Shown here piece by piece: positions 41,780-51,301 of a stretch of 64,000 nt of DNA. A program made the translations under genes and the position numbers. The stretch's first letter is position 1. Every line of letters starts with the position of its first letter. The stretch is from the NCBI RefSeq assembly GCF_016863255.1, contig NZ_BOON01000003.1, forward strand, positions 1 through 64,000, in the 5' to 3' direction. Source of the stretch: Planosporangium mesophilum. Its GTDB lineage: Bacteria; Actinomycetota; Actinomycetes; Mycobacteriales; Micromonosporaceae. The notes beneath the pieces are model-generated. The model saw nothing but the letters and a program-made list of their open reading frames with translations, had not been told where the DNA came from and made no database searches.

Positions 41780-43015
41780 TCACTGCGTGGACGTCGCCAT
41801 CGGCTGCGACGAGTCGAGCCGCCGCAGTACCCGCCGGGTCACCAGGCGCCAGCAGACCGCGTACCCGAGCGTGACCGCACCGCAGCAGGCGATCAGGACC
41901 CGGGTGTTGACGTGGTCGATGAACACGCTGACCAGCAGCTGGCTGATGGTGATAGCCACCGTCGTGATCATGTAATTCGTCGCGAGCACCCGGCCCCGCA
42001 ACCCGTCCGGCACCTCCGACTGCAGGGCGTAGGTCGCCATCGCCCAGTTGCCGCCACCGCCCGTGTGCGCCAGCACGACCAGCACCACGACCAGCCAGAA
42101 CCACGGCACCACCGCGACTCCGAAGTACGCCAGCCCATAGGTGGCCATGGAGACCGCCATCCCCGGCAGCAGCCAGGGCCGGTCCGCCAGTACCCGCCGC
42201 AGCAGCAGCGGCCCGATGACCGCGCCCAGCCCGCGGGCGGCGAACAGCGCGCCGGTACCGGTCGCGCCCGCGGCGAAGACGGCCGTGGTGAGCAGCGGGA
42301 ACGCCGTGAGCACGCCGTTGCCCAGCCCCACTCCGGACTGGACGGTCACCAGCGACGCGACCCGCGGCCGGGCCCGGATGTAGCGCAGCGCCTCCCCGAT
42401 GGCGGCGAACGTCCGTACCGCCGGTCGTGCGGAGCCGGCCTGCATCGGCCGGCGGACCAGCCATACCAGCGCCGTCGCCGCCGCAAGGCAGACCGCGGTG
42501 ATGACGAAGCAGGCGTACGCGCCGACGTGAGCGGCGAGCACGCCACCGAGCGAGGCGGCGACGACGGCCATCGTGCCCCACGCCGAGCCCGCGATCGCGT
42601 TCGCGGTGGCCAGGTCCACGGGCTCGACGAGGTTGGGCAGCGCCGCGGAGGCGGCCGGGGTGTAGAACGCCTTCGCGACGGCCAGCGCGGCGACGGCGGC
42701 GGGCGCGATCCAGGCGGTGCCCGGCGACCGTACGAGCAGCAGCGCGGCGACGGCCAGGATGCTGGCGGCGCTGGACACCAGCATGATCCGCCGGCGGTCG
42801 AACCGGTCGGCGACGGTACCGGCGAACGGCAGCAGTACCGCCTGGATGCCGGTGTCGACGGCGAGCACCAGCCCGCCCCACAGCCCGCTGCCGGTCAGCT
42901 TGGGCAGCAGGACCAGCAGCGGGACCATGACGAACCAGTCGCCGCCGAACATGACCAGTTCGGCGGCGAACAGGTGGCGGAAATCCCGGTTGCGGCGGAG
43001 GACGGAAAGGATCAA
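41780..43015 (-). CDS. MFS transporter inserted between thrC and thrB
   Basis: This 411-aa integral membrane protein has about 12 hydrophobic helices and the MFS loop signature [15 protein letters not shown] between helices 2 and 3. A later repeat of the type [14 protein letters not shown] lies in the second half. It resembles EntS-like exporters (MFS_3). I chose TTG 43015, which overlaps the thrC stop (TTGA), with GGGAG upstream, so it is coupled to thrC. Its position makes a threonine or homoserine exporter plausible, but this is inference only. Confidence 0.85.
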   Translation of the reverse strand: MILSVLRRNRDFRHLFAAELVMFGGDWFVMVPLLVLLPKLTGSGLWGGLVLAVDTGIQAVLLPFAGTVADRFDRRRIMLVSSAASILAVAALLLVRSPGTAWIAPAAVAALAVAKAFYTPAASAALPNLVEPVDLATANAIAGSAWGTMAVVAASLGGVLAAHVGAYACFVITAVCLAAATALVWLVRRPMQAGSARPAVRTFAAIGEALRYIRARPRVASLVTVQSGVGLGNGVLTAFPLLTTAVFAAGATGTGALFAARGLGAVIGPLLLRRVLADRPWLLPGMAVSMATYGLAYFGVAVVPWFWLVVVLVVLAHTGGGGNWAMATYALQSEVPDGLRGRVLATNYMITTVAITISQLLVSVFIDHVNTRVLIACCGAVTLGYAVCWRLVTRRVLRRLDSSQPMATSTQ

Positions 43016-44061
43016 GCGAGGCCGAGCTCCCGGGCGGCCGCGAACGCGTCGGCCGGGATGGTGGTCGGCGCGGGGGCGGTCGAGATCGCCCACTCCGGGT
43101 CCTTGAGGCCGTGGCCGGTGACGGTGCAGACGACCGTGGAGCCCCGCGGCACCAGGCCGGCCTCGGCCGACTGGAGCAGCCCGGCGACGCTCGCCGCGCT
43201 CCCCAGCTCGACGAAGACGCCGACCTTGCGGGCCAGCAGCCGGTACGCGTTGAGGATGTCCCGGTCGCTGACCGCGTGGATCAGGCCGCCCGACTGGTCG
43301 CGCGCGTCCACCGCCCTCGTCCAGGACGCCGGGTTGCCAATCCGGATCGCGGTGGCGATCGTCGAGGGCTCGCGTACCACGGCGCCGTTCACGATCGGCG
43401 CGGCGCCGGAGGCCTGGAAGCCGTACATCTTCGGCTTACGGCTCGCCTCGCCGGCGTTGAACGCCTCGTTGTAGCCCATCCAGTACGCGGTGATGTTGCC
43501 GGCGTTGCCGACCGGCAGGCAGTGGATGTCGGGGGCGTTCCCGAGCGCCTCCACGATCTCGAACGAGGCGGTCTTCTGCCCCTCCAGCCGGTCCGGGTTG
43601 ACCGAATTGACCAGCGCTACCGGGTAGTCGATGGACAGCTTCGACGCGAGCGCGAGGCAGTCGTCGAAGTTGCCGTTGACCTGGAGCAGCCGGGCGCCGT
43701 GCACGAGCGCCTGGGCCAGCTTGCCCATCGCGATCTTGCCGCTGGGTACCAGGACCGCGCAGGTGAGACCGGCGCGGGCCGCGTACGCCGCCGCCGACGC
43801 CGAGGTGTTACCGGTCGAGGCGCAGATGACCGCCTTCGCGCCGGACTCGACCGCCTTGGAGACGGCCATCGTCATGCCCCGGTCCTTGAACGAGCCGGTC
43901 GGGTTGGCGCCCTCGACCTTGAGGTACACGTCGCAGTCGAGCCGTGCGGACAGCTCAGGCGCCGGTACCAGCGGCGTGTTCCCCTCCAGCAGGGTCACCA
44001 CCGGGGTGGACTCGGTCACCGGCAGACGGTCCCGGTACCGCTCGATCAATCCGCGCCACAT
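43012..44061 (-). CDS. thrC: Threonine synthase
   Basis: This 349-aa PLP enzyme converts O-phosphohomoserine to threonine. The PLP lysine is in [37 protein letters not shown] and [19 protein letters not shown] bind the cofactor phosphate and substrate. It is the short, actinobacterial class. It starts at ATG 44061, two bases after hom ends. Confidence 0.96.
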   Translation of the reverse strand: MWRGLIERYRDRLPVTESTPVVTLLEGNTPLVPAPELSARLDCDVYLKVEGANPTGSFKDRGMTMAVSKAVESGAKAVICASTGNTSASAAAYAARAGLTCAVLVPSGKIAMGKLAQALVHGARLLQVNGNFDDCLALASKLSIDYPVALVNSVNPDRLEGQKTASFEIVEALGNAPDIHCLPVGNAGNITAYWMGYNEAFNAGEASRKPKMYGFQASGAAPIVNGAVVREPSTIATAIRIGNPASWTRAVDARDQSGGLIHAVSDRDILNAYRLLARKVGVFVELGSAASVAGLLQSAEAGLVPRGSTVVCTVTGHGLKDPEWAISTAPAPTTIPADAFAAARELGLA

Positions 44062-44063
44062 GG

Positions 44064-45353
44064 CTACTCCCCTTCGACGCGCAGAACGCTGGCGACCGAC
44101 CGGACGATGTCCAGGCCGCGCAGTTCGGCGACGGTCGCGGCCAGAGCCGCGTCCGGCGCCCGGTGGGTGACGATCACGAGTACGGCCTCGTTGCCGCGCC
44201 CCGACTGGTGGACCGTGGCGATGCTCACGCCGTGGTCCGCGAATACCCCGGCCACCGCGGCCAACACGCCGGCCCGGTCGGCCACGTCCAGGCTGATGTG
44301 GTACCGGGTGGTGACCTCGCCGATCGGGCGGATGCGCAGATCGGCGTAGGCGGACTCGCTGGCCGCCCGGACTCCGGCGAGGCGGTTGCGGGCGACGGCG
44401 ACGATGTCGCCGAGCACGGCGCTCGCGGTCGGGGCGCCGCCGGCGCCGGGGCCGTAGAACATGAGCTGCCCGGCCGCCTGCGCCTCGACGAAAACGGCGT
44501 TGAACGCGTCGCCCACGCTGGCCAGCGGATGGGTACGCGGGATCATCGCCGGGTGCACCCGCACGCTCACCGCGTCACCGGAGCGTTCTGCCAGGCAGAG
44601 CAGCTTGATCGTGCAGCCCATCGCCTTCGCGCTGGCCACGTCGGCCGCGCTGACCTCGGTGATGCCCTCGCGGTACACGTCGGCGGCTCGTACCCGGGTG
44701 TGGAAGGCCAGCGACGCGAGGATGGCCGCCTTCGCGGCGGCGTCGAAGCCCTCCACGTCGGCGGTGGGGTCGGCCTCGGCGTACCCGAGCACGGTCGCCT
44801 CGTCGAGCGCCTCGGAGAAGCCGGCGCCGCTTTCGTCCATCGCCGACAGGATGAAGTTGGTGGTGCCGTTGACGATGCCGGTGACCCGGGTGATGCGGTC
44901 GCCGTGCAGCGACTCGCGCAGGGGCCGCAGCAGCGGGATCGCACCGGCGACGGACGCCTCGTAGTAGAGGTCGGCGTGCCCGTCCACGGCCGCGGCGTGC
45001 AGCGTCGGGCCGTCCTCGGCCAGCAGCGCCTTGTTCGCGGTCACCACGCTCTTACCGGCCCGCAGCGCCTCGACCAGCCAGGTACGGGACGGCTCGATGC
45101 CACCCACGACCTCCACGACCACGTCGACGTCCTCGCGCTTGACCAGCCCCAGTGCGTCGGTCGTGAACAGGGCCGGGTCGACCGGCAGGTCGCCCCGCTC
45201 GCGGGTGGGGCGGCGCACGGCGACGCCGACCAGTTGCAGCGGGGCGCCGATCCGGGCGGTCAGGTCGGCGGCCTGCTCGTGCAGCAGGCGCACCACCTCG
45301 GTACCGACCGTGCCGCAGCCGAGAAGCGCAACCCTGACCGGATCCATGCTCAC
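44064..45353 (-). CDS. hom: Homoserine dehydrogenase
   Basis: This 429-aa protein has the NAD(P) fold ([17 protein letters not shown]), the substrate region [16 protein letters not shown] with [16 protein letters not shown], and a C-terminal ACT domain ([20 protein letters not shown]). The ACT domain normally mediates threonine feedback inhibition. It reduces aspartate semialdehyde to homoserine. It starts at GTG 45353, overlapping the lysA stop, or at ATG 45347. Confidence 0.96.
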   Translation of the reverse strand: MSMDPVRVALLGCGTVGTEVVRLLHEQAADLTARIGAPLQLVGVAVRRPTRERGDLPVDPALFTTDALGLVKREDVDVVVEVVGGIEPSRTWLVEALRAGKSVVTANKALLAEDGPTLHAAAVDGHADLYYEASVAGAIPLLRPLRESLHGDRITRVTGIVNGTTNFILSAMDESGAGFSEALDEATVLGYAEADPTADVEGFDAAAKAAILASLAFHTRVRAADVYREGITEVSAADVASAKAMGCTIKLLCLAERSGDAVSVRVHPAMIPRTHPLASVGDAFNAVFVEAQAAGQLMFYGPGAGGAPTASAVLGDIVAVARNRLAGVRAASESAYADLRIRPIGEVTTRYHISLDVADRAGVLAAVAGVFADHGVSIATVHQSGRGNEAVLVIVTHRAPDAALAATVAELRGLDIVRSVASVLRVEGE

Positions 45354-46735
45354 CCCATGTCCAACGCGAGAAGGTCGTCCTCGGTCTCCCGCCGGACGAC
45401 CAGCCGGGCGGTACCTTCGGCGACAGCCACGACCGGCGGCCGGGGCACGTGGTTGTAGTTGCTCGCCATGCTCCGGCAGTACGCCCCTGTGCCCGGTACG
45501 GCGAGAAGATCTCCCGGCTGGACGTCGGCCGGCAGGAATTCATCCTTCACGACGATGTCCCCGGCCTCACAATGCTTTCCCACCACGCGGGCGAGCATCG
45601 GTCCGGCGGCCGAGGCGCGGCCGGCGACCGTGCACGAGTACGACGCGTCGTACAGGGCGGTACGGATGTTGTCGCTCATGCCGCCGTCGACGCTGACGTA
45701 ACTGCGGATCCCGTCGACGTCCTTGACGGTGCCGACCTCGTACAGCGTGAACACCGCCGGGCCGACGATGGCCCGGCCGGGCTCGATCGACAGCCTCGGC
45801 ATGGTCAGCCGGTCGGCCTCGCACTCGTCCTCGACGATCTTGCGGATGCGCTTGGCCAGGTCGCCGGGCTCGGCCGGGTCGTCCTGGCTGGTGTACGCGA
45901 TGCCGAAGCCGCCGCCCAGGTCGAGTTCGGGCAGTTCGACGCCGCGCGCGTCGCGGATCTGCGACTGTAGGCCCAGCACCCGCCGCGCCGACACCTCGAA
46001 GCCGCCGGTGTCGAAGATCTGCGAGCCGATGTGCGAGTGCAGCCCGCGCAGGTCCAGGACGTCCTCGTCAATGATCTTGAGTGCGGCGGCGAGCGCGGCG
46101 CCGCCGGCCAGCGAGAAGCCGAACTTCTGGTCCTCGTGCGCGGTCGCGATGTACTCGTGGGTGTGCGCCTCGACGCCGACCGTCACCCGGATCAGCACGC
46201 CGGGGCGTACCCCGCGCTCCCGCGCGATGGCCGTCAGCCGGTCGATCTCGTGGAACGAGTCGACGATGATCCGGCCCACCCCGGCCTCGACCGCCCGGGT
46301 CAGCTCGGCGACCGACTTGTTGTTGCCGTGGAAGCCCAGCCGCTCGGGCGGGAACCCGGCGGTCAGCGCCACCGCCAGCTCACCGCCGGAGCAGACGTCG
46401 AGGAAGAGCCCCTCCTCCGCGATGATCCCGACCACGGCGCGGCACAGGAACGCCTTGCCGGCGTAGTACACGTCACAGTCGTCGAAGGCCGCCCGGAAGT
46501 CGCGGCAGCGGGCCCGGAAGTCGGCCTCGTCGAGGATGTACGCCGGGGTGCCGTACTCCTCCGCGATCTCCCGGACGTCCAGGCCGCCGACGGTCAGGGC
46601 GCCGGCGTCGCCGCGGGTCACCGTCCGCGGCCAGAGCAGCGGCATGAGGGCGTTGACGTCTTCGGGGGTACGCAGCCAGCCCGGCCCCCGGTGGCCGATG
46701 TCGGCGTGCAGTGCCCCTGCTTCGTGTGCGCGCAT
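45350..46735 (-). CDS. lysA: Diaminopimelate decarboxylase
   Basis: This 461-aa PLP enzyme makes lysine from meso-diaminopimelate. It has the PLP Lys in VYYAGKAFLC, GFHGNNKS, the HSHIGSQIFD stretch, the PLP phosphate loop LGGGFGIAY and the substrate Cys region VCSGGELA plus CRSMASNYN. It is followed by hom with a four-base overlap and preceded by argS, so lysine and threonine genes share a transcript. Confidence 0.96.
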   Translation of the reverse strand: MRAHEAGALHADIGHRGPGWLRTPEDVNALMPLLWPRTVTRGDAGALTVGGLDVREIAEEYGTPAYILDEADFRARCRDFRAAFDDCDVYYAGKAFLCRAVVGIIAEEGLFLDVCSGGELAVALTAGFPPERLGFHGNNKSVAELTRAVEAGVGRIIVDSFHEIDRLTAIARERGVRPGVLIRVTVGVEAHTHEYIATAHEDQKFGFSLAGGAALAAALKIIDEDVLDLRGLHSHIGSQIFDTGGFEVSARRVLGLQSQIRDARGVELPELDLGGGFGIAYTSQDDPAEPGDLAKRIRKIVEDECEADRLTMPRLSIEPGRAIVGPAVFTLYEVGTVKDVDGIRSYVSVDGGMSDNIRTALYDASYSCTVAGRASAAGPMLARVVGKHCEAGDIVVKDEFLPADVQPGDLLAVPGTGAYCRSMASNYNHVPRPPVVAVAEGTARLVVRRETEDDLLALDMG

Positions 46736-46742
46736 TCCTTCT

Positions 46743-48398
46743 CTACATCCGTTCCGGGGCGGAGACGCCCAGCAGTTCGAGCCCGTTGGCGAACACGGTC
46801 CGGGCGGCCTCCACCAGCCAGAGCCTCGCCCTTGTCAGGTCGGTCGCCTCTTCATCGCCCTGAGGCAGAACGCGGCACGAGTCGTAGAACTTGTGGTACG
46901 CCGGCGCCAGCGTCTCCTCGAGGTAGCGGGCCACCCGGTGCGGCTCCCGCAGCTCCGCGGCGGCCGTCACGATCGCCGGGAACTCGCCGAGCGCCTTGAG
47001 TAGCTCGTTCTCCTTCTCGTGGCTGAGCAATGACGGATCGTAGTCGTCTCCGCGCGTAACGCCCAGTTCGTCGGCGTTACGCAGCAGACTCGCGATGCGG
47101 GCGTGCGCGTACTGCACGTAGAAGACCGGGTTGTCGTTGCTGCGTCGGGTCCACAGCTCGATGTCGATGTCGATCGGCGAGTCGACCGAGTACCGCCCCA
47201 GGGCGTACCGGGCCGCGTCGACGCCGATCGCCTCGACCAGGTCCTCCATGGTCACCACGGTGCCGGCGCGCTTGCTCATGCGGACCGGCTGGCCCTCCCG
47301 TACCAGGTTGACCATCTGGCCGATCAGGATCTCCAGGTTGCGGTCCGGGTCGTCGCCGAAGCACGCCGCCATGGCCTTCATCCGGCCGATGTACCCGTGA
47401 TGGTCGGCGCCGAGCATGATCACGACCCGGTCGAAGCCGCGCTCCCGCTTGTCCAGGTAGTACGCGCAGTCCGCGGCGAAGTACGTCCAGGAGCCGTCGG
47501 ACTTGCGCAGCACCCGGTCCTTGTCGTCACCGAAGTCGGTGGTGCGCAGCCAGGTCGCACCCTCGGCCTCGTACACGTGGCCCTGTTCGCGCAGCCGGTC
47601 CAGCGCCTGCTGAAGCTCGCCCCGCTCGTGCAGGTCCTTCTCGTTGAAGTACCGGTCGAAGTGCACGCCGAACTGCGCCAGCGACTCCTTGATCTCGTCG
47701 AACATCAGCGCGATGCCCTCGACCCGGAAGATCTCCTGCGGGTCGGGCGCGCCCAGCGCGTCGGGGCGCTTGGCCAGCACCGCCTGGGCGATGTCGTTGA
47801 TGTACGCGCCGCCGTAGCCGCCCTCCGGCGTCGGCTCGCCCTTCGCCGCGGCCAGCAGCGACGCGGCGAACCGGTCGATCTGGGCGCCGGCGTCGTTGAA
47901 GTAGTACTCGGTGCCCACCTGCGCCCCGACCGCGCGCAGCAGCCGGCTCAGGGCGTCACCGACGGCGGCCCAGCGCACCCCGCCGATGTGGACGGGGCCG
48001 GTCGGGTTGGCCGACACGAACTCCAGGTTGATCGTCTGGCCGGCGAGGGCGGCGGTCCGCCCGTACTCTCGGCCGGCCTCGACCACGACGCGGGCCAGCC
48101 GGCCCGTGGCGGCCGGGTCGAGCCGGATGTTGAGGAAGCCCGGACCTGCGATCTCGGCGGCCTTGATGCCGTCGACGCGCTCCAGCTGCCCGGCGATGGC
48201 CGTGGCGAGCTCCCGGGGGTTGGCACCCACCCGCTTCGCGACCTGCAGGGCCAGCGTGGAGGCATAGTCCCCGTGCTCGGGATTGCGGGGTCGCTCGACG
48301 GTGGTCGTCGCGGGAAGGACGGACGCGTCGAGGCCGCGCTCGGTCAATACGGTGCGAGCGGCGTCGAGAATGGTTGCGGCAAGGTCGGCGGGAGTCAC
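46743..48398 (-). CDS. argS: Arginyl-tRNA synthetase
   Basis: This 551-aa class I synthetase has an N-terminal tRNA D-loop-binding domain, the HIGH-type motif [19 protein letters not shown], a KMSKS-type RMSKRAG and a C-terminal helical anticodon domain with DALSB-type features. It charges tRNA-Arg, including the CCG species encoded 2 kb away. It starts at GTG 48398. It lies seven bases before lysA. Confidence 0.96.
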   Translation of the reverse strand: MTPADLAATILDAARTVLTERGLDASVLPATTTVERPRNPEHGDYASTLALQVAKRVGANPRELATAIAGQLERVDGIKAAEIAGPGFLNIRLDPAATGRLARVVVEAGREYGRTAALAGQTINLEFVSANPTGPVHIGGVRWAAVGDALSRLLRAVGAQVGTEYYFNDAGAQIDRFAASLLAAAKGEPTPEGGYGGAYINDIAQAVLAKRPDALGAPDPQEIFRVEGIALMFDEIKESLAQFGVHFDRYFNEKDLHERGELQQALDRLREQGHVYEAEGATWLRTTDFGDDKDRVLRKSDGSWTYFAADCAYYLDKRERGFDRVVIMLGADHHGYIGRMKAMAACFGDDPDRNLEILIGQMVNLVREGQPVRMSKRAGTVVTMEDLVEAIGVDAARYALGRYSVDSPIDIDIELWTRRSNDNPVFYVQYAHARIASLLRNADELGVTRGDDYDPSLLSHEKENELLKALGEFPAIVTAAAELREPHRVARYLEETLAPAYHKFYDSCRVLPQGDEEATDLTRARLWLVEAARTVFANGLELLGVSAPERM

Positions 48399-48520
48399 CG
48401 AGTAATGCTATCGAGGGTAGACTCCTCAATCTGGCGGCGACCCAATGTGCTGGTCATATTGCGGGACGCCGCCGGACGCCCCGGGTCCGACTCCCCGACC
48501 ACCCATGTTGATGAGGCCCT

Positions 48521-49414
48521 ATGAGCATCAGTACGCCGCACGGCGGCGGCAGCCGCCGACCGTCGAGCATCAAGCCGGGCGGCAAGCCCAAGGACGGTCC
48601 GACCGAGAAGTCCGGTTCGACCAAGTCTACGCCGGGTGCGTCCGGCTCAGCCAAGTCTGGCGCCGCAAACAAGGGCGCCCGTCCGGCTGCGGGCGGCAAG
48701 GGCGGCGGACGCCGGCCGGTGACCCCGGTCAAGGTCAACCAGGGTCGCAACTGGGGACCGATCGGCATGTTCGCCGCGGTCGGCCTCATCGCGCTGGGCA
48801 TCATCAGCTTCGGCGCCTACCAGGTCTACCAGAACGGCATGTCGTGGGAGGACCGGGCGGCGAAGATCTCCGGGATCCAGAACTTCCGCAAGTCGAACCC
48901 GAACATGCTCAAGTACGAGAAGCACCAGCCGGGTAAGATCAGCTACCCGATGGCGCCTCCGGTGGGCGGCGCGCACAACGACAACTGGCAGCGCTGCCTC
49001 GGCGACGTCTACAGCGCGCCGATCGCGAACGAGCACGCCGTGCACAGCATGGAGCACGGGGCGATCTGGATCACGTACAAGCCGGACCTGCCCAAGGCTC
49101 AGGTCGACGAGCTCGCCAAGAAGGTCAAGGGCCACGACTACACGCTGATGAGCCCGGACCCGGACCAGAGCTCGCCGATCTCGGTGCAGACCTGGGGCTA
49201 CCAGCTCAAGGTCGACAACGCCAGCGACCAGCGGATCGACGACTTCATCAAGGCGCTGCGCGAGGTCTCCAGCATGGAGCAGGGCGCGACCTGCTCGGCC
49301 GGTAGCTACATCACCGAGACCGGTACCACGCCGCGCGACCTCGCGCCCGCCCAGACCGACCCGAACGGCGGCATGCCGGGCGGTGGCGCCGTACAGCCTG
49401 GCGGCACCGGCTGA
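48521..49414 (+). CDS. DUF3105 domain-containing membrane protein
   Basis: In this 297-aa protein, residues 1-80 are a low-complexity Gly/Ser/Lys tail. One membrane helix follows at IGMFAAVGLIALGIISFGAYQV. The outer domain is DUF3105, with PVGGAHNDNWQRCLGDVYSAPIANEHAVHSMEHG and WITYKPDLPKAQV. Conserved His and Cys suggest metal binding, but the family has no proven role. It overlaps the DUF305 gene by one base. Confidence 0.87.
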   Translation: MSISTPHGGGSRRPSSIKPGGKPKDGPTEKSGSTKSTPGASGSAKSGAANKGARPAAGGKGGGRRPVTPVKVNQGRNWGPIGMFAAVGLIALGIISFGAYQVYQNGMSWEDRAAKISGIQNFRKSNPNMLKYEKHQPGKISYPMAPPVGGAHNDNWQRCLGDVYSAPIANEHAVHSMEHGAIWITYKPDLPKAQVDELAKKVKGHDYTLMSPDPDQSSPISVQTWGYQLKVDNASDQRIDDFIKALREVSSMEQGATCSAGSYITETGTTPRDLAPAQTDPNGGMPGGGAVQPGGTG

Positions 49415-50049
49415 TGTCCGCCGCGATCGTCCCGTCATCGCGGCGGGTCCGGCTCCTACTGGCCGGGCTCGCCGCGGTGGCGGTGCTGCTCCTGACGTAC
49501 GCCTCCGGCGTCGTCTCCGCAGGGCTCTACTCCCCCGGCGACAACTCACCCGAGGCGGGCTTCGTCCGCGACATGTCGCTGCACCACGCGCAGGCCGTCG
49601 AGATGGGCATGCTGGCCTACCAGAAGGCCACCGACCCCGAGGTGCGCAAAGAGGGGTACGACATCGCCCTGACCCAGGAGAACCAACGGGGCATGATGAA
49701 GGCCTGGCTGGACAAGTGGCACGTCAGCCGCACCAGTATCAATCCGCCGATGTCCTGGATGCCCGGCGGCTCGGCCATGATGAGCCAGGACGGCCGCATG
49801 CCGGGCATGGCCTCGGACGAGGAGCTGACCAAGCTCAACACGGCCACCGGCAAGGACTTCGACATCCTCTTCTGCCAGCTGATGACCCGGCACCACCTGG
49901 GCGGCATCCACATGGCCGACGAGATCCTGAAGCAGAGCGACAACCCCGACATCCTCATGCTGGTGCAGTCGATGAAGTCGGGTCAGCAGAACGAGATCAA
50001 CATCTTCAACAGCATCCTGGCGCGGCTGGGCGCCAAGCCCACCCAGTAG
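49414..50049 (+). CDS. DUF305 domain-containing His/Met-rich protein
   Basis: This 211-aa protein has an N-terminal membrane anchor (LLLAGLAAVAVLLLTYASG) and a helical DUF305 domain with two HH motifs: DMSLHHAQAVEMGM and LMTRHHLGGIHMAD. A Met-rich loop (PPMSWMPGGSAMM, GRMPGMA) lies between them. This is the pattern of copper- or other-metal-binding four-helix proteins. It lies outside the membrane and is coupled to the DUF3105 gene. The metal is not established. Confidence 0.88.
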   Translation: MSAAIVPSSRRVRLLLAGLAAVAVLLLTYASGVVSAGLYSPGDNSPEAGFVRDMSLHHAQAVEMGMLAYQKATDPEVRKEGYDIALTQENQRGMMKAWLDKWHVSRTSINPPMSWMPGGSAMMSQDGRMPGMASDEELTKLNTATGKDFDILFCQLMTRHHLGGIHMADEILKQSDNPDILMLVQSMKSGQQNEINIFNSILARLGAKPTQ

Positions 50050-50074
50050 CTGTGCTTCATCATCCAGCTCGTCT

Positions 50075-50257
50075 TCATGATCGTTGAGGCGGCTGGCCTG
50101 CCTCGACCTCTTTGCGATCGGCCTGTGCGGCTCTGCGGTCGGCCTGGACGACGTTGTGCTTCGCCCAGGTGACGAGCGGAGGGGCGTACGCGAGCACGGA
50201 CAGGGCCGCACTAGCGGCACTGACCGCCGCCACCGCGGCGATGCGGTAGCTCGTCAT
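50075..50257 (-). CDS. Small single-helix membrane peptide
   Basis: This 60-aa protein starts at ATG 50257 behind GGGAGG. An Ala-rich membrane helix (IAAVAAVSAASAALSVLAYA) is followed by a charged tail (QADRRAAQADRKEVEAG). It has good coding composition and a strong ribosome site. It is convergent with the DUF305 gene. No family is recognised. Confidence 0.55.
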   Translation of the reverse strand: MTSYRIAAVAAVSAASAALSVLAYAPPLVTWAKHNVVQADRRAAQADRKEVEAGQPPQRS

Positions 50258-50437
50258 GGTTGCCTCCCGGGAGCACATTGGTTGCAGAGGGAGATCCTGC
50301 CGGGAGGCGAGGCGGGAGCAAGTCCCCTGAACAGGCAGTATTCTCGTCTGGGTACCGGGTAGCAGGCCGCTGGGGGTGCACCGCGATCCGGCGCGCAGGT
50401 CGCGTCGCGCCTCTGCTACAGTTCTGTGGTCGCCAGG

Positions 50438-50512
50438 GCCCCCGTAGCTCAGGGGATAGAGCACCGCCCTCCGGAGGCGGGTGCGCAGGTTCGAATCCTG
50501 CCGGGGGCACCA
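50438..50512 (+). tRNA. tRNA-Arg (anticodon CCG)
   Basis: The full cloverleaf is visible: acceptor GCCCCCG paired with CGGGGGC, D stem GCTC/GAGC, anticodon stem CCGCC/GGCGG with loop CTCCGGA (anticodon CCG at 50471-50473), T arm GCAGG-TTCGAAT-CCTGC, and an encoded CCA at 50510-50512. The 3' half is a common attachment site for actinomycete integrative elements. Confidence 0.96.
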
Positions 50513-50528
50513 ACGCTGAACAGCCAAA

Positions 50529-50567
50529 AGAAGCCCTTGACCAGGGGTTACCCGGTCAAGGGCTTCT
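50529..50567 (+). terminator. Strong hairpin after tRNA-Arg
   Basis: Perfect 14-bp arms at 50529-50542 and 50554-50567 have an inner GGGT/ACCC extension. The hairpin lies 16 bases past the tRNA, followed by CTCGTCTGTCC. It is well placed as the tRNA terminator. Confidence 0.8.
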
Positions 50568-50647
50568 CTCGTCTGTCCGGCTGTATCCGGCTGTACCCGG
50601 CGGTCACCGACTGGTCTTGCCGAATACATGCCGAAGTTCAGCAGGCG

Positions 50648-50836
50648 CTAGCTCCTGAACCACAGAGCCAAGAGCCCGGTGATCGCGATCACCAACGATG
50701 TCAGCGCCACGATGAGACGTGTGGCTGCCCGTAGGTAGTCAAGCGACTTCCCCCCGCGACGACCGACACCACTGGGACTACGGCCAGCCGCTTCGCGCTG
50801 CTCTTTGCCGGCCTCTTGCTGAGTTGATACCGTCAT
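50648..50836 (-). CDS. Small hypothetical membrane protein
   Basis: This 62-aa protein starts at ATG 50836 behind GGAGGAG. A basic, polar N-terminal half (QQEAGKEQREAAGRSPSGVGRRG) is followed by one membrane helix (LIVALTSLVIAITGLLALWF). It lies between tRNA-Arg and the integrase, so it is either the last chromosomal gene or the first gene of the element. No family is known. Confidence 0.55.
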   Translation of the reverse strand: MTVSTQQEAGKEQREAAGRSPSGVGRRGGKSLDYLRAATRLIVALTSLVIAITGLLALWFRS

Positions 50837-50883
50837 GACGGCTCCTCCAACGCGTACCCACTACGTGACACGCGGAGCCCCGC

Positions 50884-50910
50884 GGAGCCTGAGCTGATCC
50901 CTCAGGCTCC
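50884..50910 (+). terminator. Hairpin with T-rich tail
   Basis: Perfect 10-bp arms at 50884-50893 and 50901-50910 have a seven-base loop and are followed by GTTCTTTGATT on the plus strand. It is the only stem-loop here with an intrinsic-terminator-like tail. No plus-strand gene precedes it closely other than the tRNA. Confidence 0.55.
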
Positions 50911-51067
50911 GTTCTTTGATTGGCTTGGGGTCATCCGCGCCGGTTACTCATTGCAGCGGGTCGGGCAAGGCAGCGCAAGTAAGGAACCGCGGCGCTTAAC
51001 GTTACTCAGCGTAATAAATCTTGCCCCTTTTAACGTCTTATGCGCCTCAGCTGCCTCTTGACAGCAG

Positions 51068-51104
51068 GCTCAGCCGTGCTAAACGCTTCGCAGCACGGCT
51101 GAGC
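51068..51104 (-). terminator. 13-bp hairpin downstream of the integrase gene
   Basis: Perfect arms at 51068-51080 and 51092-51104 have an 11-base loop, about 200 bases past the integrase stop. It could end the long leftward operon of the element or be part of its end structure. Confidence 0.55.
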
Positions 51105-51301
51105 ATAGTCACGGACGCTGCGCCACAACGCGTAGCCACACCGAGGATTGACTGTGACTCGCGACACATTTTCGAGGGCGGCCCGCTCCTACTAGCCCCG
51201 TTTTCCGGTTACGGGTAGTGACAGTGATGACCGTCGGCACTCAGTCATACAATCGACTGTTGTCGATCAGAACAACTTGCACCCCTTCGCTCATCGGACC
51301 G

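Larger units (their letters stand above)
50837..51301. other. Non-coding, AT-richer gap between the small membrane gene and the integrase
   Basis: These 465 bases have no convincing gene; a 65-codon plus-strand frame at 51021 has poor coding character. They contain two hairpins, described separately. Near 51250-51270 lies the dyad ATCGAC-TGTT-GTCGAT. The base composition drops compared with flanking genes. This is the expected location of the element's left end and of integrase arm sites, but no duplicated tRNA segment was seen. Confidence 0.5.

Noticed and set aside
51021-51218. 65-codon plus-strand ORF in the gap before the integrase
   Set aside because: It has no ribosome site and irregular codon use, and it crosses the 13-bp hairpin; it is more likely non-coding.
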